DNA of 64,000 nt from Bacillota bacterium (GCA_023453025.1 JAEXUD010000004.1:128004-192003); one strand, 5' to 3'. Positions 19,907-28,691 are shown, numbered from the stretch's first letter. Numbers and translations are program-made. The notes: generated by a model from the letters alone, not told the origin.

Positions 19907-20566
19907 ATGGATTTTGAATTTATAAAGGAATTTGCTCCGCTTTACGTGGAAGCAGGCAAATTAACATTTCGAATTGCAGCAACCGGAATTACGGGGGCAG
20001 CTATTACAGGATTAATTTGCAGTTTTATCCGGTACTACAAGGTGCCTGTATTAAGAAGCCTTATTGGGATTTATATTGAATTATCAAGGAACACCCCATT
20101 GATAATACAGCTTTTTTTTCTGTACTTTGGTCTGCCGAAGCTGGGGATAATGCTCAGCTCGGAAAGCTGTGCAATTACAGGATTAATATTTTTAGGCGGA
20201 AGCTATATGTCTGAAGCATTCCGAAGCGGTTTAGAAGCTGTCGCGGATATTCAGATTGAATCGGGATTAAGTATAGGACTGACAAAGTTTCAGGTTCTTA
20301 AATTTATTTTGCTGCCTCAGGCAATTACAATATCAATTCCTGCATTTTTGGCAAATATAATTTTTTTGATTAAAGAAACGTCAGTGTTTAGCGCGGTAGC
20401 ATTGGCTGATTTAATGTATGTGGCGAAGGATTTAATCGGTTTATATTACAAGACAGATGAATCGCTATTAATGCTTGTAACAGCATATGCAATAATTTTA
20501 TTGCCCATATCAATAGTGTTTACAATTATAGAAAGGAAGCTTAAATATGCAGGATTTGGGGATTAG
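19907..20566 (+). CDS. Amino-acid (probably cysteine) ABC transporter permease
   Basis: This is an integral membrane subunit of the polar amino-acid uptake (PAAT) family, 219 aa. It carries the family motif ELSRNTPLIIQLFFLYFGLP and the cytoplasmic EAA loop (EAVADIQIESGLSIGLTKFQ, shortened) that contacts the ATPase. About five membrane helices are predictable. It is the first gene of a four-gene operon behind the T-box and overlaps the next permease gene by 20 bases, a sign of translational coupling. The cysteine assignment rests on the binding protein and the T-box, not on this subunit. Confidence 0.93.
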   Translation: MDFEFIKEFAPLYVEAGKLTFRIAATGITGAAITGLICSFIRYYKVPVLRSLIGIYIELSRNTPLIIQLFFLYFGLPKLGIMLSSESCAITGLIFLGGSYMSEAFRSGLEAVADIQIESGLSIGLTKFQVLKFILLPQAITISIPAFLANIIFLIKETSVFSAVALADLMYVAKDLIGLYYKTDESLLMLVTAYAIILLPISIVFTIIERKLKYAGFGD

Positions 20567-21224
20567 TATTTTGTTTCAAGGCAGAAATTTTATAAGATTG
20601 CTAGAAGGATTGTGGGTCACTGTTAAAATATCATTGATTGCTGTTATCATTTCTGTTGTGCTGGGAATTGTTCTGGGTATGATAATGACCGGTAAAAATC
20701 CTGTTGTTAAAGCAATTACCAGAATTTACTTAGAGGCTGTACGTATAATGCCGCAGCTGGTGCTTTTGTTTTTAGTATATTTTGGATTGACGAAAGCTTT
20801 TCAAATCAATTTGTCAGGAGAGCTTTCGGCGGTTATTGTCTTTTCACTTTGGGGTACAGCCGAAATGGGCGACTTAGTAAGAGGAGCGCTTCTTTCCATA
20901 CCAAAGCATCAATACGAAAGTGGCAAAGCAATCGGACTTACTATAGTGCAAATTTATATGTATATAATAATTCCACAGGCTGTGAGGAGATTAGTACCTG
21001 TAGCAATAAACCTTGTTACAAGAATGATAAAAACAACATCGTTAATTGTCCTGATAGGAGTTGTGGAGGTGTTGAAGGTAGGTCAGCAGATAATTGAAGC
21101 ATCGCGTTTATCAGTGCCGTCAGCACCCCTTTGGGTATACGGAACAATTTTTTTCCTGTATTTTATTGTTTGCTATCCAATTTCTTTAGTGGCAGCAAAA
21201 TTAGAAAAACAGTGGAATAGTTAG
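20547..21224 (+). CDS. Amino-acid (probably cysteine) ABC transporter permease, second subunit
   Basis: This 225-aa PAAT permease pairs with the upstream subunit to form a heterodimeric membrane channel. It shows YLEAVRIMPQLVLLFLVYFG and the EAA loop (LSIPKHQYESGKAIGLT). The start codon lies inside the end of the preceding gene. Eight bases separate it from the ATPase gene. Heterodimeric PAAT systems include cystine, glutamine and arginine importers, so specificity must come from the other evidence. Confidence 0.93.
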   Translation: MQDLGISILFQGRNFIRLLEGLWVTVKISLIAVIISVVLGIVLGMIMTGKNPVVKAITRIYLEAVRIMPQLVLLFLVYFGLTKAFQINLSGELSAVIVFSLWGTAEMGDLVRGALLSIPKHQYESGKAIGLTIVQIYMYIIIPQAVRRLVPVAINLVTRMIKTTSLIVLIGVVEVLKVGQQIIEASRLSVPSAPLWVYGTIFFLYFIVCYPISLVAAKLEKQWNS

Positions 21225-21232
21225 GAGTCAGC

Positions 21233-22015
21233 ATGAAAGATGAAGCTTTACTTAAAATAAAAAATTTAAATAAGCAATATGACAATAACATAGTTTTAAA
21301 AAATATATCATTAGATATTTATAAAGGAGAAGTTGCGGTAGTCATAGGACCGTCAGGATGCGGCAAAAGCACACTGCTCAGATGTATAAACGGTTTAGAG
21401 CAAATACAAGGCGGAGAAATTTTATTGCAGGGAGAAGTTATCAGTGACCGGTCAAAAAAAATGCATCTCGTACGTCAAAAGATAGGGATGGTTTTTCAAA
21501 GCTATGATTTATTTCCTCATATGACTATTCTTGAAAATATAACACTAGGACCTTTAAAGGCTCAGAGAAGGAATAAAGCTGAAGTAATCAAAGAGGCAGA
21601 GGAGCTGTTAAAAAGAGTAAATTTACTTGAAAAAAAGGATGCTTATCCAAGACAGCTTTCAGGAGGTCAAAAGCAAAGGGTTGCAATAGTGCGTTCATTG
21701 TGCATGCATCCTGAGGTTATGCTTTTCGATGAAGTTACTGCAGCATTAGATCCTGAAATGGTGAGGGAAGTTCTTGATGTTATGCTTGAGCTTGCCGGAG
21801 AAGGCAGTACCATGGTTATTGTAACACATGAAATGCAGTTTGCACGTGCGGCAGCTGACAGAATTGTATTTATTGATAAAGGTGAGATTGTAGAAGAAAA
21901 CAGTCCTTCTGAATTTTTCACAAAACCAAGGACAGAGCGTGCAAAGCAATTTTTAAATATGTTTGAATTTAATGCTGTTAAAGGCGTTGAAGATAAAAAA
22001 GTAAATAAGAAATAG
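21233..22015 (+). CDS. Amino-acid ABC transporter ATP-binding protein
   Basis: This 260-aa ATPase powers the importer. It has Walker A GPSGCGKST (about residue 42), Q-loop VFQSYDLFPHMT, signature LSGGQKQR, Walker B VMLFDEVTAALDPE and switch His in VTHEM. The DEVT in place of the usual DEPT is a small variation seen in amino-acid transporters. The start follows TTAGGAG. It lies between the permease genes and the binding-protein gene. Confidence 0.96.
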   Translation: MKDEALLKIKNLNKQYDNNIVLKNISLDIYKGEVAVVIGPSGCGKSTLLRCINGLEQIQGGEILLQGEVISDRSKKMHLVRQKIGMVFQSYDLFPHMTILENITLGPLKAQRRNKAEVIKEAEELLKRVNLLEKKDAYPRQLSGGQKQRVAIVRSLCMHPEVMLFDEVTAALDPEMVREVLDVMLELAGEGSTMVIVTHEMQFARAAADRIVFIDKGEIVEENSPSEFFTKPRTERAKQFLNMFEFNAVKGVEDKKVNKK

Positions 22016-22026
22016 GAGAACTTATC

Positions 22027-22899
22027 ATGAAAAATTTAAAAAGATTTATTACATTAATATTAACACTTACACTGATTGCTTCAGTATTTACAGGGTGCGC
22101 AGGCAGCCCTGCAGAGCCAAGTGATTCTCAGCAGGTTTCTTCGGGAACTGCCAGGACCTTAGAGGAAATCAAAGAAAGCGGCAAGGTTATTATCGGAGTT
22201 TTCAGTGATAAAAAACCTTTTGGCTATGTAGATGAAAACGGTGAATATCAGGGATATGACGTTTATTTTGGAAACAGAATTGCAAAAGATTTAGGTGTTG
22301 AAGCAGAATATGTACCTGTAGAAGCAGCCAGCCGTGTAGAATATCTGGTAACCGCAAAGGTTGATATTATTCTTGCAAACTTTACTGTAACAGAAGAACG
22401 TGCCGAAAAAGTCGACTTCGCACTTCCATATATGAAGGTAGCTCTTGGCGTAGTATCACCTGACGACACATTGATAACAGATGTGGAACAGCTTAATGGA
22501 AAAACCCTGATAGTAGCAAAAGGAACAACAGCCGATACATTCTTTACTGAGAACTATCCTGATGTTGAATTACTAAAATTCGATCAGTACAGTGAAGCTT
22601 ACGGTGCGTTGCTGGACGGCCGCGGAGATGCATTTTCAACTGATAATACCGAAGTTCTGGCATGGGCAATTGAAAATAAAGGATATACGGTAGGTATAGA
22701 ATCCTTAGGAAGCTTGGATACAATAGCGCCGGCAGTTCAAAAAGGCAACACAGAGCTGTTGAACTGGTTAAATGATGAAATTAAATCTTTAGCCGGCGAA
22801 CAGTTATTCCACGCCGATTATGAAGCTACATTAGCTCCGGTATATGGTGAAGCTGCAGATCCCGAGAATATAGTCATCGAAGGCGGAATAATAGAATAA
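22027..22899 (+). CDS. Cysteine-binding lipoprotein (CjaA-like solute-binding protein)
   Basis: This 290-aa extracellular binding protein feeds the importer. Residues 1-20 form a lipoprotein signal with lipobox FTGC. The mature part is SBP family 3: VIIGVFSDKKPFGYVDENG, VEAASRVEYL, VDIILANFTVTEERAEKVDF, PYMKVALGV, KGTTADTFFTENYP and VIEGG near the end. These stretches closely recall Campylobacter CjaA, a cysteine-specific binding protein (from memory, not searched). Together with a UGC-like T-box specifier they suggest cysteine uptake under tRNA-Cys control. Histidine or glutamate cannot be excluded without a search. Confidence 0.9.
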   Translation: MKNLKRFITLILTLTLIASVFTGCAGSPAEPSDSQQVSSGTARTLEEIKESGKVIIGVFSDKKPFGYVDENGEYQGYDVYFGNRIAKDLGVEAEYVPVEAASRVEYLVTAKVDIILANFTVTEERAEKVDFALPYMKVALGVVSPDDTLITDVEQLNGKTLIVAKGTTADTFFTENYPDVELLKFDQYSEAYGALLDGRGDAFSTDNTEVLAWAIENKGYTVGIESLGSLDTIAPAVQKGNTELLNWLNDEIKSLAGEQLFHADYEATLAPVYGEAADPENIVIEGGIIE

Positions 22900-22942
22900 A
22901 CACTCAGAATATACAGAATATAAAATTATTGCAATTTAATTG

Positions 22943-22971
22943 TTGTCAAATAATGCAAATTACTATATAAT
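22943..22971 (+). promoter_or_regulatory. SigA-type promoter ahead of the 44-codon ORF
   Basis: TTGTCA (22943-22948), a 17-base spacer and TATAAT (22966-22971) form a near-consensus promoter about 30 bases before the small ORF's start codon. Confidence 0.8.
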
Positions 22972-23001
22972 AAGTTGACAATATTAAAGAAGGAGTAAGT
23001 T

Positions 23002-23136
23002 ATGATTACAGCAATCTGTGCTGCGAATTTTAAATTTAATAAACAATGTAAGTTCAGCAGCTCTGTTTCAAAAAATGGTATTTTTTCGTTTTACGGGAGA
23101 AGTGTATCCATTTTTAGAACATACAGTCGATTGTAA
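23002..23136 (+). CDS. Small ORF of 44 codons, unrecognised (possible leader peptide)
   Basis: An ATG preceded by AAGGAG (spacing 7) opens a 44-codon frame. The product starts MITAICAANFKFNKQCKF, is rich in Ser, Phe, Lys and Arg, has two Cys, and shows no signal peptide or known motif. A near-consensus promoter lies just upstream and a strong terminator about 50 bases downstream, so it forms its own unit. The next gene is an MFS transporter without an obvious promoter, so this may be a regulatory leader peptide controlling read-through. A five-base segment AGTCC (23144-23148) could pair with the terminator's GGACT arm as an antiterminator. A free small protein or a small RNA are the alternatives. 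Confidence 0.5.
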   Translation: MITAICAANFKFNKQCKFSSSVSKNGIFSFYGRSVSIFRTYSRL

Positions 23137-23186
23137 ATCATGCAGTCCGTCACGCTGATATAATTATTTTATAATTAATAATTACA

Positions 23187-23220
23187 GGACTCGGGTTTAT
23201 ATACCGAGTCCTTTTATATT
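23187..23220 (+). terminator. Terminator or attenuator after the 44-codon ORF
   Basis: GGACTCGG and CCGAGTCC form a perfect 8-bp stem followed by TTTTATATT. It could end the small unit or attenuate the MFS gene. Confidence 0.85.
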
Positions 23221-23336
23221 GTCCTAACTATGTTTTTCAGAGTGTTTTTTCTGAAGAACGGCGGTAGGCCAACTGCAACAAAATCCCAAATTATGTGAGC
23301 ACAGAGAGCAAATAATTTGGGTGAACGAGACTGTGT
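23221..23336 (+). repeat. Dispersed two-hairpin repeat, copy A
   Basis: The first hairpin has arms GTTTTTCAGA and TCTGAAGAAC around GTGTTTT, followed by GGCGGTAGG. The second has perfect 10-bp arms CCCAAATTAT and ATAATTTGGG. Similar elements occur at 52810 and 63321 in the same orientation. The arms differ between copies but remain paired. It lies just before the MFS gene. Confidence 0.8.
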
Positions 23337-23427
23337 TTTTAAATTGGATATTTCTCCATCGCCCTTTTGCATTAAAATTTATTGCAAGGGTTTATTTTAT
23401 TTATTAAATAAGATTTTTGGAGGAAAT

Positions 23428-24639
23428 ATGAATAATAATTTAAAACGAAATATATCGATAGGTTATATATATAACTTTTTTTTACAATTAAACATTACAT
23501 CGGCAATATGGGTGTTGTTTCTGGCATTTAAGGGTATGTCCCTGATTGAGATAGGAATTCTTGAATCAATTTATCATATTACAGGTTTGTGCCTGGAGCT
23601 GCCAAGCGGCGCTTTAGCAGATTTAAGAGGAAGAAAATTTTGTGTTGTTCTTGGCCGTGGGGTTAATGTGTTATCATGCATATTAATGATAACATCGAAC
23701 AGCTTTTTAGGATTTGCAGTTTCATTTATATTAAGCAGTGCTGCCATGAATTTAAATTCAGGCGCAGCAGAAGCTTTGATATTTGATAGTTTAAAGGAAT
23801 TAGGAGAAGAAGAGGGATATAAAAAAATATGGGGCCAGCTGGCATTTGTTATGTCAATATCGCAAGGAATAGCTGTATTATTGGGAGGAATTTTAGCTGA
23901 TATTAATTTCTTGTATGCATATATTTTTGGAACAATAGTTCAGATAGCAGCATTGTGTATTTCCTTTAATTTCGATGAACCGACTATGACTATAAACGCT
24001 GATAAATTTTATAAACAGGCAAAAAAAGAAAGGATTATTATTAATCAGTTAATTACAAGCATCAACGTTTTAAGACTAAGAAAAAATGTTTTTTACGTAA
24101 TAATGTTATCGGCATTGATGGGTAGTCTTCAAACCACAGTATTTTTTTATAGCCAGCAGTATTTTTCTGATATGGGTTATACGAAGACTGCAATTGCAAT
24201 TATATGTGCGGCCGGAAGCCTTATGGAGGCATTTAGCTCTAAATATGCCTATAGAATTGAAGAGATGCTAAATTTCAAAGGATCAATATTGATTATTTCA
24301 ACATTGAATATATTTGTCCTGGCAGGTCTGTCATTATTTGAAGAATATTCTGTAATCTTTTATCTTTTGACTTTTATCACAGGCGGGATGGGATTTACTC
24401 TTTTCAGCAATTATATAAACATGAGAATACCATCGGAATACAGAGCTACTATTTTATCGTTTGACAGCCTGAGCTTCAGTATATTTATGATATGTGTATT
24501 CCCCTTGTTTGGATTTGCCGCAGAGTATACAGGATTTGCAGCAACCTTTGCCATAACTGCAATAACTTATATTCCGGCAATGATTTTTCTGATGATAAAA
24601 TTAAATAAACATACGAATACTGTTATAGAAGGAAATTAA
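23428..24639 (+). CDS. MFS transporter
   Basis: This 403-aa major facilitator has about twelve membrane helices. The start follows TTTGGAGGAAAT; an in-frame upstream start at 23317 would read through the dispersed repeat and is rejected. The loop 2-3 motif appears as GALADLRGRKFCVVLGR, typical of drug-efflux-like MFS members. A helical hydrophilic loop (about residues 185-215) separates the halves. Export of a drug or metabolite is likely but the substrate is unknown. No promoter is obvious directly upstream, so transcription may come through the 44-codon unit. Confidence 0.88.
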   Translation: MNNNLKRNISIGYIYNFFLQLNITSAIWVLFLAFKGMSLIEIGILESIYHITGLCLELPSGALADLRGRKFCVVLGRGVNVLSCILMITSNSFLGFAVSFILSSAAMNLNSGAAEALIFDSLKELGEEEGYKKIWGQLAFVMSISQGIAVLLGGILADINFLYAYIFGTIVQIAALCISFNFDEPTMTINADKFYKQAKKERIIINQLITSINVLRLRKNVFYVIMLSALMGSLQTTVFFYSQQYFSDMGYTKTAIAIICAAGSLMEAFSSKYAYRIEEMLNFKGSILIISTLNIFVLAGLSLFEEYSVIFYLLTFITGGMGFTLFSNYINMRIPSEYRATILSFDSLSFSIFMICVFPLFGFAAEYTGFAATFAITAITYIPAMIFLMIKLNKHTNTVIEGN

Positions 24640-24667
24640 TATTTTCAAACTATTTATTTACTAATTT

Positions 24668-24698
24668 CGGGGACCAAGTTCCCCGGTTTTACTTTTTT
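24668..24698 (+). terminator. Terminator after MFS gene
   Basis: CGGGGA and TCCCCG form a short GC-rich stem followed by TTTTACTTTTTT. Confidence 0.75.
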
Positions 24699-24837
24699 GC
24701 TTAAAATATTTATATGAAGATAGGTAGTGCCATTATGATAATTTTATACATTTAGTAAATACGATCTATTAGTAGGCTTGATTTCACCATAATAAAATAA
24801 TGAACATATAATAAGAATATTAATTATGGAGGTTATC

Positions 24838-25524
24838 ATGAGTATTAACAATCAAGATATAAATACAGGATGCATTACAATAGGAAGAATGGCTCCTGAC
24901 TTTACTGCTTTGTCAACCGAAGGAGTTGTAACATTATCACAATACAGAGGAAAGTGGGTGGTGCTTGTGAGTGAACCTGGGGATTTTGCGGCTACATCCA
25001 CTACGTCGCTGATAGCTTTTACCAATCAACATGAAGAATTTGTTAAAAGGAATGTGCAGATATTGGTTTTGACAATAGATAATAATTTTGCCAACATTGA
25101 ATGGAAAATGGATATATTCAACAATTATGGCATGATAATTCCATTTCCGCTGCTAGAAGACAGAAATGCCGAAATAGCTCATAAGTATGGAATTGTAAAT
25201 CCGGACAGAGTTTATGAGGAAAGTGTAAGAGATTTGTTTATAATAAGTCCTGAAGGAAGAATACGTGCAATATTGACTTATCCTGCTTCTTGCGGCAGAA
25301 ATACATATGAAGTAATAAGGATTATAGATTCGCTTCAATTGACAGAAGCATACAATGTCTATACACCATCCAACTGGATGCCTGGAAACCCGGTTATGAT
25401 ACCTACAACGCATAGTTTCTATGAAGCTATGGACAGAACTATAAATGGTCTGGATGAGGATGTATATTGTACAGATTGGTATAGCTGTTATAAGGATTAT
25501 TATTCACTTGGGAAATCTGATTAA
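24838..25524 (+). CDS. Peroxiredoxin-fold protein (Prx6-like) lacking the peroxidatic cysteine
   Basis: The 228-aa product aligns along its length with 1-Cys/Prx6-type peroxiredoxins: GRMAPDFTALSTEG, a beta strand leading to SEPGDFAATSTTSL, then LEDRNAEIAHKYGI, FIISPEGRIRAIL and YPASCGRNTYEVIRIIDSLQL. The active-site signature P-x-x-F-T-x-x-C reads PGDFAATS, so both the catalytic Thr (to Ala) and the peroxidatic Cys (to Ser) are replaced. The active-site Arg side of the pocket (CGRN) is kept. The start follows GGAGGTTATC. It probably does not reduce peroxides by the usual route and may be a sensor, chaperone or scaffold. Three Cys near the middle and C-terminus remain. Confidence 0.88.
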   Translation: MSINNQDINTGCITIGRMAPDFTALSTEGVVTLSQYRGKWVVLVSEPGDFAATSTTSLIAFTNQHEEFVKRNVQILVLTIDNNFANIEWKMDIFNNYGMIIPFPLLEDRNAEIAHKYGIVNPDRVYEESVRDLFIISPEGRIRAILTYPASCGRNTYEVIRIIDSLQLTEAYNVYTPSNWMPGNPVMIPTTHSFYEAMDRTINGLDEDVYCTDWYSCYKDYYSLGKSD

Positions 25525-25640
25525 AAATGTTAATTTACAAATAAAGTTGACGAAAGACAGATGATTCTTTTCACTTGAAAGGTCTGTTGTTGTAATGTAC
25601 AATACAATAGTAGTTGTATTATATAAAAACAGAGGTGGAT

Positions 25641-26999
25641 ATGACAGAAAAAGTCTACGACTCAAAGGTGATTAGAAAGCAGATTTTTTTTCTTATAATT
25701 CCTGTGATGCTGGAAAATATATTTCAAATGTCAGCAGGGCTTATTTCAGCTGCAATGATAGGAAGGCTTACTCCTTCGTTAATTTCGGCACAGGGTATCA
25801 GTTCAAGAGTAACAGGAATACTCTGGTGTCTGTTTAAGGGGATTGGTGTCGGAGCTACGGTGGTAATTGCAAAGAATCGTGGCGAAAACGACATGGCAAA
25901 TTCCAAAAAAACATTTGAACAAACCTGTTTATCAGGATGTTTGCTTGCGGCATTAATAATTTTGATTGTTCTTTTTAATTCACATAATATAACAACATTC
26001 TTTACAGCTAATACCTATACATTGCAGGCAGCTGATGCTTATTTGAAGATTGTTGTTTTAACAGCCCCATTTTTATTGATTATGTCAGCAGTAACCGCTG
26101 CATTTCAGGCCTGCGGCAATACTAAGACACCTATGTACATAGCTGTGGTCGTAAATATTATGAATATTATTTTAGGGTATATGCTTATATACGGAAAGCT
26201 TGGATTTCCACGTTTGTCTTTGCAAGGAGCTGCAATTGCACTTTTATTATCTCAAGCCTGCGGAGCAATGCTTGGAATTTATCTTTTATACAATAAAAGA
26301 TACGGGTTGTTCAGCACCGTTTTAAGCAAAAGTCAATTTTTTAAAATAGAGTTAAATCAGATAAAGCAGGTTTATTCCATTGGCTTGCCTGCGGCTTTTG
26401 AAAGCATATTCTGGCAGTTGTCAGCTGTCGTTATGAGCAAGGCAATTCTTTCCTATGGAGAGGTTACATTTGCAGCTTACCAGCTGGGGCTTCAGGCAGA
26501 GCTTATGTCGGAAATGCCGGCTGTAGGTGTTGGCATTGCGGCAACAAGCATGACTGCAAATGCTATAGGGAAAAAGGATGGTGTGTTATTAAAAATTTAT
26601 TCGAAACAGCTAATTACAACTTCTACTGCAATAAGCCTGTTTACTTCAATGCTGATAATTGTGTTTCCTGGCTTATTTATGGATTTCTTCACAAATAATC
26701 CTGAAATAAAGGCAATAGGAATTAATTATCTGATAGCTATGGGATTCATTCAAATCCCTCAGAATGTATCAAAGGTATTAAACGGAACTATACGCTCTGC
26801 AGGATATAAGAACATTCCGATGGTTATTTCATTCATTGGAATTTGGGTAATAAGGGTTCCTTTGGCACTGTTGTTTGCATATGTTTTAAAGCTGGATATA
26901 ATATTTATTTGGCTTTGTATGGCAATTGATCAAGTATTAAGATGGAGCTTAAGTGCAATTGTATTTAAGGCTAAAAAGGTTGATGTAATTGAGAATTAA
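25641..26999 (+). CDS. MATE-family efflux transporter
   Basis: This 452-aa pump has two repeats of six helices. IIPVMLENIFQMSAG near residue 20 and GLPAAFESIFWQLSAVVMS in the second half are the paired MATE motifs, and AFQACGNTKTPMYIAVVVNIMNIILGY (abridged) is typical. The ATG start after AGAGGTGGAT is preferred to the TTG nine codons upstream. It exports cationic compounds by sodium or proton antiport in characterised relatives. An arsR-type gene follows 73 bases later on the same strand. Confidence 0.93.
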   Translation: MTEKVYDSKVIRKQIFFLIIPVMLENIFQMSAGLISAAMIGRLTPSLISAQGISSRVTGILWCLFKGIGVGATVVIAKNRGENDMANSKKTFEQTCLSGCLLAALIILIVLFNSHNITTFFTANTYTLQAADAYLKIVVLTAPFLLIMSAVTAAFQACGNTKTPMYIAVVVNIMNIILGYMLIYGKLGFPRLSLQGAAIALLLSQACGAMLGIYLLYNKRYGLFSTVLSKSQFFKIELNQIKQVYSIGLPAAFESIFWQLSAVVMSKAILSYGEVTFAAYQLGLQAELMSEMPAVGVGIAATSMTANAIGKKDGVLLKIYSKQLITTSTAISLFTSMLIIVFPGLFMDFFTNNPEIKAIGINYLIAMGFIQIPQNVSKVLNGTIRSAGYKNIPMVISFIGIWVIRVPLALLFAYVLKLDIIFIWLCMAIDQVLRWSLSAIVFKAKKVDVIEN

Positions 27000-27072
27000 T
27001 TTAAGGTAAATTATTAATGACATTTTATTTTTACTATTATATAATTAATGCAGTATTTATTTGAGGTGCTAA

Positions 27073-27354
27073 ATGGAAAAAAAGGATTTTGAAGAAAACT
27101 ATAAAATAATAAAAGCATTGGCTGATGTAAACAGAATGATGATTATAAATAATCTTTCGGGCGGAGAAATGTGTGCATGCAAATTATTGGAAAAATTCAA
27201 CATTACTCAGCCTACATTGTCTCATCATATGAGGATTTTATCTGAGTGTGGACTCGTGAATTCCAGGAAGGAAGGAAAATGGACACATTATTCCCTTAAC
27301 ATGGATGTAGTTCTTAGGTTTCAACAATTTATATCAAAACTGACATCTGAATAA
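27073..27354 (+). CDS. ArsR/SmtB-family repressor (first copy)
   Basis: This 93-aa winged-helix regulator has a metal-site motif EMCACKLLE, equivalent to the ELCVCDL motif of ArsR, and a recognition helix NITQPTLSHHMRILSECGLV. As(III) or a related thiophilic metalloid would release it from DNA. The start follows GAGGTGCTAA. It converges on the thioredoxin-like gene and ArsP-like permease, and probably controls one of the ars promoters nearby. Confidence 0.92.
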   Translation: MEKKDFEENYKIIKALADVNRMMIINNLSGGEMCACKLLEKFNITQPTLSHHMRILSECGLVNSRKEGKWTHYSLNMDVVLRFQQFISKLTSE

Positions 27355-27364
27355 TTCATGCAAA

Positions 27365-27387
27365 AAACAGGATAATGTATCCTGTTT
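27365..27387. terminator. Bidirectional terminator between arsR and trx-like gene
   Basis: AAACAGGATA and TATCCTGTTT pair around ATG between convergent genes. Confidence 0.8.
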
Positions 27388-27405
27388 AATTTATGTTCAC
27401 CTGAG

Positions 27406-27645
27406 TTATTTAACCTTTTCCAGAACTTTAATTATATCTTTTGGTTTTAATACTTTACCATAAGAAACTACCTTTTCATCGATAACCAATGCCGGTGTCT
27501 GCATAACTCCATAGGATACAATATCTTTCATGTTTTCTACTTTTAATATCTCAGCCTCAATACCCGTTTCTTTTAAAGCTGCCTCTGTGTTTTCCTTTAA
27601 TGCAATACAATTTTTACATCCTGATCCTAAAACCTTAATAATCAC
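27406..27645 (-). CDS. Small thioredoxin-like protein (redox-active disulfide)
   Basis: This 79-aa protein of the thioredoxin-like redox-active disulfide 2 family carries the CxxC centre GSGCKNC near its N-terminus and the cis-Pro segment MQTPALVID. A GTG start follows AAGGAGGAG. It lies 41 bases behind the ArsP-like permease gene on the same strand, an arrangement often seen with this permease family. A role in reducing or handing over a thiol-bound metalloid to the permease is inferred from context. Confidence 0.88.
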   Translation of the reverse strand: MIIKVLGSGCKNCIALKENTEAALKETGIEAEILKVENMKDIVSYGVMQTPALVIDEKVVSYGKVLKPKDIIKVLEKVK

Positions 27646-27686
27646 TATAAAACTCCTCCTTTATAATTTATATTATTTTAAAACAA

Positions 27687-28691
27687 TTATATAAACAAGT
27701 ATCCGATTGAATTAAACACATACCCTATAATAATGATACCAATTGTTACCAAGCTGATAAAGATTACCAATAGTCTTTGTTTGACAACTTGTTTCAACAT
27801 AATTATTGAAGGCAAGGATAATGCTGTAACACTCATCATGAATGAAAGAGCAGTCCCAAGACCAACGCCTTTTAATACTAATGCTTCTGCTATTGGCAAT
27901 GTTCCAAATATATCTGCATACATTGGAACTCCAATAAATGCGGCTATTAATACGGAGTACCATTTATCTTTGCCAAGAATTGCGCTGATAACTGATTCAG
28001 GAATCCAATTGTGAATTACAGCTCCAATCCCTACTCCAATTAGAACATACAGCCAAACTCTTTTGATTATTGTTAAAACCTGCTCTTTAGAATAATCAAT
28101 TCTGTCTTTTCGTGTCATTTCTTCCTGCTCAACATCCAGAGATTTATTGCCGAAAACAAATGGTTCAACATAATTATCAAGCTTTAATTTACTAATAATT
28201 GTTCCGCCGGATACTGCCAGCACAAGTCCTACAACTACATAGGCTATTGCTGTTTTCCAGTTGAAAATACTTGCAAGTAAAAGAACTGATGCTAAATCTA
28301 CAAGCGGTGAAGAAATTAAAAATGAAAATGTGACACCTAACGGCAATCCTGCACTTGTGAAGCCAATGAACAAAGGAATAGATGAGCAGGAACAAAACGG
28401 TGTGACAGTGCCCAGCAATGCACCCAGGATATTTCCTGAAATGCCGCTGAACCTACCTAATATTTTTTTTGTTCTTTCCGGAGGGAAATAGCTTTGTATA
28501 TATGAAATTATAAATATCAAAACTGATAAAAGTATAAATATTTTAACAACATCATATATAAAAAAGTGGATACTTCCTCCCAAACGTTCTTGGATGCTTA
28601 AGCCAAAAACATTTTCTACCAATATCTTTATTAAATTTGAAAGCCATTCCATTTTTAGGAGCTGACTATTCATCCAAGAAAATATTAACAT
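27687..28691 (-). CDS. ArsP-like permease (YraQ/UPF0718 family)
   Basis: This 334-aa membrane protein has about eight helices and a family motif GTVTPFCSCSSIPLFIGF, containing the cysteines conserved in ArsP, followed by GLPLGVTFSFLISSPLVD. Characterised ArsP exports trivalent organoarsenicals such as methylarsenite. The ATG at 28691 follows AAAGGAG; an upstream in-frame ATG at 28742 lies within the promoter region. It is divergent from arsC-arsR-acr3, which supports a metalloid role. A more general anion or metal permease role remains possible. Confidence 0.85.
   Translation of the reverse strand: MLIFSWMNSQLLKMEWLSNLIKILVENVFGLSIQERLGGSIHFFIYDVVKIFILLSVLIFIISYIQSYFPPERTKKILGRFSGISGNILGALLGTVTPFCSCSSIPLFIGFTSAGLPLGVTFSFLISSPLVDLASVLLLASIFNWKTAIAYVVVGLVLAVSGGTIISKLKLDNYVEPFVFGNKSLDVEQEEMTRKDRIDYSKEQVLTIIKRVWLYVLIGVGIGAVIHNWIPESVISAILGKDKWYSVLIAAFIGVPMYADIFGTLPIAEALVLKGVGLGTALSFMMSVTALSLPSIIMLKQVVKQRLLVIFISLVTIGIIIIGYVFNSIGYLFI

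Noticed and set aside
23317..23427. Upstream start for the MFS gene
   Set aside because: It would translate the dispersed repeat; the ATG at 23428 has a good ribosome site.
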